Source: Bacteroidales bacterium UBA1757
GTDB lineage: Bacteria > Bacteroidota > Bacteroidia > Bacteroidales > UBA1402
NCBI GenBank assembly: GCA_002315625.1
Contig: DCHH01000061.1
Location: 1 to 5,502, forward strand
DNA length: 5,502 nucleotides
Direction: 5' to 3'
Part shown: positions 1 to 4,864 of the stretch, piece after piece
Numbering within the stretch: the stretch's first letter is position 1
How the letters are laid out: every line of letters starts with the position of its first letter
Notes under the pieces: model-generated
What the model was told of the DNA's origin: nothing
What the model saw: the letters and a program-made list of their open reading frames with translations, nothing else
Database searches by the model: none
Translations under genes and position numbers: made by a program

Positions 1-1415
1 ATACGCCAGGTTGTGGTGAGCGTGCCGTCCTCGTAAGGGATGGGGCGGGTGAGATCCTGCTCGCGGAGCACAAGGTCTCCCACGATGCGGCGGCTCTCGC
101 GCTTGCCGGAAACGTGACTAACCCAGGTGAGGTGGGTGCACTCCCAGTCCTCTTTCTTGGCAAGGCGGTTCTTGCAGTATGAGAAGGTGCTGTATGCCAC
201 ATACATACCGTAGTCACGGATTTTCTCGGCGTCGGCAACCTGGTCGTCGTTCATTCCGACCTCCCAGTACCAGTTGGCGCGGTGTACGGGTTCTACCGTG
301 GTTTCGTCAAGTTTCAATCCCCAGTCAAGAGAGTCGGGGAAGGTGCAGGGGTAGTTCCAGTCTTCGCAGTACCATTCGATGCTGACACCCATTGTGTAAC
401 CGTCGGCTTTTTCGGGAGCCATGCTTTCGTCGAATTCGCTGCGTGCCTCACGGCCCATCATTGTCTTGGCTCCGGCCATAACTGCGAGGTGGGCGTCTCC
501 GGTGCAGTCGCTGAAGCAGTAGCCGCTGATTTTTACGCGGTTCTGCTTGGTGGCTTCAACGGCGGTCACTGACTTGATTTTCTTTCCGTTCATTTCCACG
601 CCGTCAACGGTGTAGCCGCAGAAGAGGGTTATGTTCTTCTCGGCGAGGATTACGTCCATCTTTTTCCAGTCCTGGTAGTGGTGAGCGCCGCGGGCGTTGC
701 CGATGCGGTCGGGACCGATTTCATTAAGAATGTAGCCAAGGGAAGGGTAGGGAGCCATGTTGATCTGGCCGCCCAGGCCTACGCGCACCTCGGAAGAGTT
801 GTTGCCTCCGAGGATGTAGCGGTCCTGTATGAGGGCCACTTTCGCACCGTTGCGGGCAGCTGCGATGGCTGCGCACAAACCGGACATTCCGGCTCCTACG
901 ACAACGAAGTCGAAAGTGCCTTTATCGACAGTCTTCTCGGGAAGAAGTTCTGTACGGAGTTCCTTATAGGCCTTCAGGGTATTTGCGGGGGCTTTGGCTT
1001 CTTTTGAGAAAACTATCGCGTCGCAGCGGCCGTCAAGACCCACAAGGTCGTGGATGGCGACAGTGTGTTTGCCTTTCTTGAAGCTGTATTTGCCGCCTTT
1101 CTGCCAGTGCCAGTCCTTTGTGCCGGTACCAAAAGTCTCCTTGTCGGCCTTGCCGTCCACAATGACGTTGAAGATGCCGGGAGTGGGGCCATCTGACCAG
1201 AACTTTGTCCAGTTTTTTGTGCGGACGTACATATAGTACTCACCTTCTTCGGGAATTTCGAATTTTGTGCTTGCGTCTTTTGCAAGAGGCGTTCCGAGAC
1301 CGTGGGCCATAAGGTAGGAGGATCCCATCTGGAGCACGAACTGCTGCTCCACTGTCCAGTCGCCGAGGTCGTCAAACCTCGTGGCGAGGAGCATCACTGA
1401 GTTTTTACTGTTCAT
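1..1415 (-). CDS. FAD-dependent oxidoreductase (FAD_oxidored type) with N-terminal beta-sandwich-like domain, 3' end missing
   Basis: The frame is open from the ATG at 1415 to the left edge (471 complete codons), so the C-terminus is not seen. Residues 1 to about 160 form an accessory domain that looks beta-rich (FEIPEEGEYYMYVRTKNW, then GIFNVIVDGK) and is reminiscent of carbohydrate-binding sandwiches. A Rossmann dinucleotide-binding stretch follows, with VVVGAGMSG (GxGxxG, G174-G179), then LGGNNSSEVRV, DCTGDA (303-308, the typical second FAD contact) and SGKRESRR (436-443). This order fits the FAD_oxidored family (PF12831), whose members often sit beside glycan-degradation genes; the substrate cannot be read from sequence. 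An in-frame TAA at 1422-1424 limits the start to ATG 1415 or a later codon such as Met8. No signal peptide is visible, so a cytoplasmic location is inferred. The start lies inside the end of the upstream lacI gene (11-nt overlap), suggesting co-transcription and translational coupling. Confidence 0.88.
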   Translation of the reverse strand, partial: MNSKNSVMLLATRFDDLGDWTVEQQFVLQMGSSYLMAHGLGTPLAKDASTKFEIPEEGEYYMYVRTKNWTKFWSDGPTPGIFNVIVDGKADKETFGTGTKDWHWQKGGKYSFKKGKHTVAIHDLVGLDGRCDAIVFSKEAKAPANTLKAYKELRTELLPEKTVDKGTFDFVVVGAGMSGLCAAIAAARNGAKVALIQDRYILGGNNSSEVRVGLGGQINMAPYPSLGYILNEIGPDRIGNARGAHHYQDWKKMDVILAEKNITLFCGYTVDGVEMNGKKIKSVTAVEATKQNRVKISGYCFSDCTGDAHLAVMAGAKTMMGREARSEFDESMAPEKADGYTMGVSIEWYCEDWNYPCTFPDSLDWGLKLDETTVEPVHRANWYWEVGMNDDQVADAEKIRDYGMYVAYSTFSYCKNRLAKKEDWECTHLTWVSHVSGKRESRRIVGDLVLREQDLTRPIPYEDGTLTTTWR

Positions 1416-2565
1416 TTTGAGTTAATGTGTTAATTGTTTTATTTATATTCTTTATTGCTTCTTTGAGGGAGCTGATGATTTCTTTGTTGGTACACTGGGC
1501 TTGTTGTTTGCCCTGCGTTGTTCCGGTTGTCGCCTCTTGCACTTTGGTTGTGGAGTGGCCAACCTTGAGTGACGGCTCAAGCAATGTTGGCTGTTCAGGT
1601 ACCGGCTTGCCGGACATTATCGTTTTAAGCAGATTGAACGCGGCGTCTGCCATTTCCTTTTGTGAAAAAATGATTTGGCTCAATGTGGGGGAGGTAAGTG
1701 AATAGTCACGTCCCCCGTCATAACCGATGACGGCGATTTCTTCAGGTATGCTTACGGATTTACTTTGTGCCTCCGAAAGGAAAAGCAGTGGCAGTGAGGC
1801 ACTTGGGAAATAGGCGGCATCAACTTTCCGTCGTATCAGGTCCTCAAGAATGAAGGACATGCTTTCCTCCTTGCGCTTGTCATCCAGATGGTTTACACGG
1901 GCGAATCTGCCCAGGTTGTGAGAGTTCATATATTCGAGGTACAACTCTTCTCTTTCTTTCACGTTGGAAAGACGCAGAGAAGGTGAAACCATTTCGATGG
2001 ATTTGTAGCCGGATTCGACGAGATGATCAAGCGCAAGGTTTGAAGCCTTTCTGTTATTGTTCAGTACCTTGCCGATATTGTGCAGCTCCGGGATGTCCCT
2101 TACCATAATGACGACTGGGATGCCCTGGTCGGCAGCTCTCTTGACGTGGTTTTCGCAATCGCAACAGGGTACGGCTATTATTCCATCCACACCGTCTGAT
2201 GCAAAACTGTCTATGATTTTGCCGAATTTGTCTGAATTTTCATCGGAGCTGCCGAAAATAACGGTGTATCCGCTCTCTGAGGCAAAGTTTTCGATTTCCC
2301 TGGAAACGTCCGCAAAAAAGCGGTTGGAAATGTCAGGAATGACTATGCCAATGCGGTTTTCCTTGCCCTTGCGCAAACTCGCTGCGGCACGATTGGGCCT
2401 GTAGCCCAAGGTTCTGATAGCGTCCATCACTCTTCTTGAAGTTTCGGGACGAACTTTGCAGTCCGGACTTCCGTCTGCTCTGCGTGGAGCGTTGACAATC
2501 TTGGAAACGAGAGAAATGGATACCCCGGCCGCTTGCGCCACGTCTTTAATGGTTGCTTTTTTCAT
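1405..2565 (-). CDS. LacI-family transcriptional repressor with extended DNA-binding loop and C-terminal heptad helix
   Basis: A 386-residue regulator. Residues 6-25 (IKDVAQAAGVSISLVSKIVN) are the helix-turn-helix, with I17, S18 and K22 at the positions that set operator choice in E. coli LacI. YRPNRAAASL (55-64) is the hinge helix with its minor-groove leucine. GIVIPDISNRFFADV (73-87) opens the periplasmic-binding-protein-like effector domain, which runs to about 341 and probably binds a sugar or related metabolite (family knowledge; ligand unknown). Two oddities are visible. The loop between the recognition helix and helix 3 (about 26-38, APRRADGSPDCK) is about 8 residues longer than in E. 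coli LacI. The protein also has an extra tail (342-386): a Q/T-rich linker, then a helix with I364, L367, I371, I374, I378 and L381 in 3-4-3-4-3 spacing, like the tetramerisation helix of E. coli LacI. The ATG at 2565 lies about 20 nt from a strong promoter -7 box. Its end overlaps the oxidoreductase start, so that gene is the likely target along with lacI itself. Confidence 0.95.
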   Translation of the reverse strand: MKKATIKDVAQAAGVSISLVSKIVNAPRRADGSPDCKVRPETSRRVMDAIRTLGYRPNRAAASLRKGKENRIGIVIPDISNRFFADVSREIENFASESGYTVIFGSSDENSDKFGKIIDSFASDGVDGIIAVPCCDCENHVKRAADQGIPVVIMVRDIPELHNIGKVLNNNRKASNLALDHLVESGYKSIEMVSPSLRLSNVKEREELYLEYMNSHNLGRFARVNHLDDKRKEESMSFILEDLIRRKVDAAYFPSASLPLLFLSEAQSKSVSIPEEIAVIGYDGGRDYSLTSPTLSQIIFSQKEMADAAFNLLKTIMSGKPVPEQPTLLEPSLKVGHSTTKVQEATTGTTQGKQQAQCTNKEIISSLKEAIKNINKTINTLTQNEQ

Positions 2566-2583
2566 AGTTCAAACTCCATCCTA

Positions 2584-2615
2584 CAAAAGTATAAAAAGGT
2601 TTTACTAAATGCAAA
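2584..2615 (-). promoter_or_regulatory. Bacteroidetes-type promoter of the lacI-oxidoreductase unit
   Basis: On the minus strand TTTG (2615-2612) is followed by 20 nt and then TACTTTTG (2591-2584). This fits the Bacteroidetes -33/-7 consensus TTTG-N19-21-TAnnTTTG exactly. Transcription would start near 2577-2581, giving a very short leader of about 12-16 nt before the lacI ATG at 2565. A GGAG lies 8 nt before that ATG, an unusually Shine-Dalgarno-like site for this phylum. Confidence 0.8.
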
Positions 2616-2630
2616 CTTTTTATAGTAAAA
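2600..2630. promoter_or_regulatory. Inverted repeat TTTTACTA-N15-TAGTAAAA, candidate lacI operator
   Basis: Perfect 8-nt arms at 2600-2607 and 2623-2630 are separated by 15 nt. The dyad centre (2615) falls on the -33 element of the lacI promoter, and the arm at 2600-2607 lies between -33 and -7. A protein bound here would block polymerase, which fits autoregulation by the LacI-family protein. The arms are AT-rich and lack the central CG usual for LacI-family operators, so the identity of the binding protein is inference. Confidence 0.5.
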
Positions 2631-2638
2631 ATTAGGCG

Positions 2639-2653
2639 TACTATATAGTAAAA
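2639..2653. promoter_or_regulatory. 12-bp perfect palindrome TACTATATAGTA followed by AAA, second candidate operator
   Basis: Positions 2639-2650 are a perfect palindrome with the same TACTA/TAGTA half-sites as the inverted repeat at 2600-2630. The 10-mer TATAGTAAAA occurs at 2621-2630 and again at 2644-2653, exactly 23 bp apart. The site lies just upstream of the lacI -33 element and before the -7 element of the divergent gene, so it could affect either promoter. Overlapping its right edge, AAAACGATTT (2650-2659) is a near-palindrome centred on CG, the more classical LacI-family operator shape. Confidence 0.45.
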
Positions 2654-2696
2654 CGATTTCATTTGAAAGGATATGGTTCAAGAACGCAAAATATTG

Positions 2697-2704
2697 TATA
2701 TTTG
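2697..2704 (+). promoter_or_regulatory. -7 element of the nucleotidyltransferase promoter (TATATTTG)
   Basis: TATATTTG matches the Bacteroidetes -7 consensus TAnnTTTG perfectly and is followed by the common C. No good TTTG lies at the right distance upstream (2673-2677 reads ATGGT), so the -33 half is weak and the promoter may be modest or depend on an activator. A start near 2708-2712 leaves a leader of about 25-29 nt to the ATG at 2737. Confidence 0.6.
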
Positions 2705-2736
2705 CAAGAAATAACTTGACTGTAAACAATAAGATA

Positions 2737-3672
2737 ATGAAACCTACACTCCTTGTTCTTGCTGCCGGAATGGGCAGCCGTTATGGCGGACTCAAACAGA
2801 TGGATGGTCTTGGCCCTTGCGGTGAAACCATAATTGATTATTCGATTTATGACGCCGTACAGGCCGGCTTTGGGAAAATCGTCTACATAGTGCGCGAATA
2901 TTTCAAGGAACAAATGGAAGCTCACTGCCGTGAAAAGTATGCCGGAGTGAAATGCATCGACGGAACTCCGCTGGTGTTTGAATTCGTGACTCAGGAACTT
3001 GACAAACTTCCGGCTCCTTATAAACCTCTCCCCGAGCGTGAGAAACCATGGGGGACGGCCCATGCAGTCCTGATGGCGAAAGATGTCATCAAGGAACCTT
3101 TTGCCGTCATCAACGGTGACGATTATTACGGAAAAGATGCTTTTGCAGTTCTTGGCAAATGGCTGTCAAACCATAGTTCAACAACGGGTCAGTATTGTCT
3201 TGTGGGATTCCAGCTTGACCACACTCTTTCCGAAAGCGGTGGTGTTTCACGAGGAGTCTGCACTGCGGGTCCTGATGGTATGTTGACGAAGGTTGAGGAA
3301 TGTCACAATGTGGCAAAAGAGGCTGACGGCCGTTGTTATGGTGACAATTCCGTTACCGGTGCCGTTCATGAGGAGTATCCCTGTTGCGCCCCCGTGTCCA
3401 TGAACATGTGGGGATTCACGCCGGATTATTTCAATTTGAGCGAGGAGGTATTCAAACAGTTTTTGAAAGATAATATCGGCGAGTTGAAGAAAGAGTTTTA
3501 TATACCTTATGTTGTCGATTCTTTCATAAAGTCGGGCATCGCAAGCTGTGAGGTACTTCATACGTCTTCACATTGGTTCGGTGTAACTTTCAAGGAAGAC
3601 CGTCCCGGTGTCGTTGCAAAATTCCGGGAATTTGCCGACGCAGGCGTTTATCCCACCCCATTGTATGGATAA
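2737..3672 (+). CDS. Nucleotidyltransferase family protein (NDP-sugar pyrophosphorylase-like)
   Basis: A 311-residue GT-A-fold nucleotidyltransferase. LLVLAAGMGSRYGGLKQ (residues 5-21) is the nucleotide-binding signature of sugar-1-phosphate nucleotidyltransferases (G-x-G-x-R, with K20 as the likely catalytic lysine). VINGDDYYG (124-132) carries the acidic residues (D128, D129) expected to bind metal and nucleotide. The family transfers an NMP from an NTP to a sugar phosphate or similar acceptor, making activated precursors for envelope polysaccharide; the acceptor and base used here cannot be told. An in-frame TTG at 2716 would add seven residues, but the family motif begins right after ATG 2737 and the promoter -7 box ends at 2704, so the ATG is preferred. 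The gene is divergent from lacI and has no obvious pathway partner: CorA lies downstream with its own promoter. C-terminal residues from about 210 (APVSMNMWGF onward) resemble the family's acceptor-binding half but give no specificity. Confidence 0.88.
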   Translation: MKPTLLVLAAGMGSRYGGLKQMDGLGPCGETIIDYSIYDAVQAGFGKIVYIVREYFKEQMEAHCREKYAGVKCIDGTPLVFEFVTQELDKLPAPYKPLPEREKPWGTAHAVLMAKDVIKEPFAVINGDDYYGKDAFAVLGKWLSNHSSTTGQYCLVGFQLDHTLSESGGVSRGVCTAGPDGMLTKVEECHNVAKEADGRCYGDNSVTGAVHEEYPCCAPVSMNMWGFTPDYFNLSEEVFKQFLKDNIGELKKEFYIPYVVDSFIKSGIASCEVLHTSSHWFGVTFKEDRPGVVAKFREFADAGVYPTPLYG

Positions 3673-3676
3673 ATAG

Positions 3677-3693
3677 TTTCGCAAGTTGCGAAA
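3677..3693. repeat. Inverted repeat TTTCGCAA-G-TTGCGAAA after the nucleotidyltransferase
   Basis: Perfect 8-nt arms around a single base, starting 5 nt after the stop codon. As RNA it would fold with about 6 bp and a 5-nt loop. No clean U-run follows (ATATTCTT), so it is at best a weak terminator. Its left arm coincides with the -33 position of the corA promoter, so it could equally be a binding site for a DNA-binding regulator of corA. Confidence 0.45.
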
Positions 3694-3708
3694 ATATTCT
3701 TAAATTTG
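3677..3708 (+). promoter_or_regulatory. Promoter of the corA-like gene
   Basis: TAAATTTG (3701-3708) is a perfect TAnnTTTG -7 element. Twenty nt upstream is TTTC (3677-3680), a one-mismatch -33 element. Transcription would begin near 3712-3716, leaving a leader of about 65 nt before the ATG at 3780. This is far too short for a classical Mg2+-sensing M-box. Confidence 0.65.
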
Positions 3709-3779
3709 CACGCTCAGACCGTGCGTGAACGCGGGATATAAGCACAGGTTCATAAGTAAAACCCACAACTGAATGCGTT

Positions 3780-4739
3780 ATGATCCAGATTTTTTATAAA
3801 TCAGACGGTCAGATGACGGTTTCCTGTTCAAGAGAAAGTTTCGCTTCCCTTACGAAGGAAAGTGTGCTTTGGATAGACCTCGTAGCCCCGACAGGGGAAG
3901 AAAAACGAGCTGCGGAAGAATTTCTGGACTGTTCCCTGCAGGCCCGCTCAAAAGCCGAAGAAATCGAGAGTTCATCCCGTTTCATCGAAACAGAAAAGGG
4001 AATTTTTGCCAACACCAACTTTATCATTCCCGGCCCCGACGACTATTCGATGGAGGCGGTGTCCTTTATCCTGATAGGCGCTACTCTCACCACCATCAGG
4101 GAGATACAGCTCAAATCCTTCACCGACCTTCAACGTCGTGTCCAGGCCTTCCCGAAACAGTTCGCATCGGGCTATCAGGTATTTCTTAACCTGCTGGAAC
4201 AGAGGGTCGACCTTGATGCCGATATGATTGAGGTCATGAGCAAGGAGATAGCCCAACTCAGCCACAAAATCAGTCAGGGCGAAGTGAAAATCGATGAAGA
4301 TACTCTATTTGACATCAACCAGATGCAGGAGAACTCGATGGTTGTCCGTGAGAACATCGTTGACAAGCAGAGGATGATAAGCAGTATGCTCAAGACTACA
4401 AAAGTTCCCAAACCGTTGCTGTCCCGCTTCAATACGCTTCTTAAGGATATTGCTTCCCTGATAAATCATACGAATTTCAATTTCGAACGTCTGGAGTATC
4501 TTCAGGACACGGTCCTCGGTCTGGTAAATCTGGACCAGAACAAAATCATGAAAGTTTTCACTGTAATCAGTCTGATGCTGATGCCTCCGACACTGATAGC
4601 CAGTTTCTACGGAATGAACATGGCGTTGCCGGTATTTGACGGGGGCGAGTGTCCATGGAACTGGGTGATGGCAATCGGTCTGATGTTGCTGTCCGTTGTG
4701 ACGGTATATATCATCTTTAAAATCAAAAAGTTCTTCTGA
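3780..4739 (+). CDS. corA: CorA-family divalent metal ion (Mg2+/Co2+) channel
   Basis: A 319-residue inner-membrane protein of normal CorA length. Residues 1 to about 255 form the large cytoplasmic domain, with long charged helices over about 130-250 (for example the stretch from LLEQRVDLDADMIEVMSKEI) that make the funnel and stalk. TM1 is about 259-277 (VFTVISLMLMPPTLIASFY) and runs straight into the GMN signature, G278-M279-N280, the family's selectivity filter. A short external loop (MALPVFDGGECPWNW) lacks the MPEL motif of enterobacterial CorA. TM2 (about 295-313) ends in the basic tail KIKKFF. The family forms homopentamers that let Mg2+, and sometimes Co2+ or Ni2+, into the cell; some members act on Zn2+, so the ion is inferred. 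The gene has its own TAAATTTG promoter 107 nt after the previous gene. The next promoter begins 4 nt after its stop, and no convincing terminator separates it from rpsA, so some read-through is likely. Confidence 0.95.
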   Translation: MIQIFYKSDGQMTVSCSRESFASLTKESVLWIDLVAPTGEEKRAAEEFLDCSLQARSKAEEIESSSRFIETEKGIFANTNFIIPGPDDYSMEAVSFILIGATLTTIREIQLKSFTDLQRRVQAFPKQFASGYQVFLNLLEQRVDLDADMIEVMSKEIAQLSHKISQGEVKIDEDTLFDINQMQENSMVVRENIVDKQRMISSMLKTTKVPKPLLSRFNTLLKDIASLINHTNFNFERLEYLQDTVLGLVNLDQNKIMKVFTVISLMLMPPTLIASFYGMNMALPVFDGGECPWNWVMAIGLMLLSVVTVYIIFKIKKFF

Positions 4740-4742
4740 CTC

Positions 4743-4773
4743 TTTGATTTTCCGAAAATTAACTGTAATTTTG
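4743..4773 (+). promoter_or_regulatory. Strong consensus promoter of rpsA
   Basis: TTTG (4743-4746), 19 nt, then TAATTTTG (4766-4773) is a full match to the Bacteroidetes -33/-7 consensus. The -33 box starts 4 nt after the corA stop codon. Initiation would fall near 4777-4781, giving a leader of about 85 nt before the rpsA ATG at 4865. Confidence 0.8.
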
Positions 4774-4864
4774 CGACCTGTTTGCGGTCGCGCGTACGTG
4801 TACGCGTCAACGCAAACATCAAAATATAAAGTTTAACGCACTAATTATTAAAATTTAATTAATT
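4773..4864 (+). promoter_or_regulatory. Structured 5' leader of rpsA, candidate autoregulatory element
   Basis: TGTTTGCG (4779-4786) pairs perfectly with CGCAAACA (4811-4818). Inside that stem CGCGTA (4791-4796) pairs with TACGCG (4801-4806) across a 4-nt loop, giving a two-part hairpin of 40 nt with a 4 x 4 internal loop. A competing hairpin, GCGACC (4773-4778) with GGTCGC (4786-4791), would place TGTTTGC in its loop. The remaining 46 nt to the ATG (4819-4864) are AU-rich and look unstructured, the kind of sequence S1 is known to bind. Autogenous control by S1 is established for E. coli rpsA; applying it here is inference. Confidence 0.5.

Noticed and set aside
1013..1375. Minus-strand open frame of 120 codons in another frame within the oxidoreductase gene
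   Set aside because: The oxidoreductase frame is continuous and motif-rich here; the alternative is Ser/Thr-rich low-complexity shadow translation.
2057..2404. Plus-strand open frame of 115 codons opposite lacI
   Set aside because: The LacI-family reading frame on the other strand has full-length domain agreement; this one has no recognisable features.
2716..2736. TTG start for the nucleotidyltransferase, adding seven residues
   Set aside because: The ATG at 2737 sits directly before the conserved nucleotide-binding motif, and the TTG would leave almost no leader after the -7 box.
3709..3779. Mg2+-sensing riboswitch in the corA leader
   Set aside because: Only about 65-70 nt lie between the promoter and the ATG, with no extended stems. 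A weak AACGC (3728-3732) / GCGTT (3775-3779) pairing next to the start codon is too short to claim.
4791..4806. CGCGTAC-GT-GTACGCG as an intrinsic terminator for corA
   Set aside because: No U-run follows, and it lies downstream of the rpsA promoter, inside the rpsA leader.
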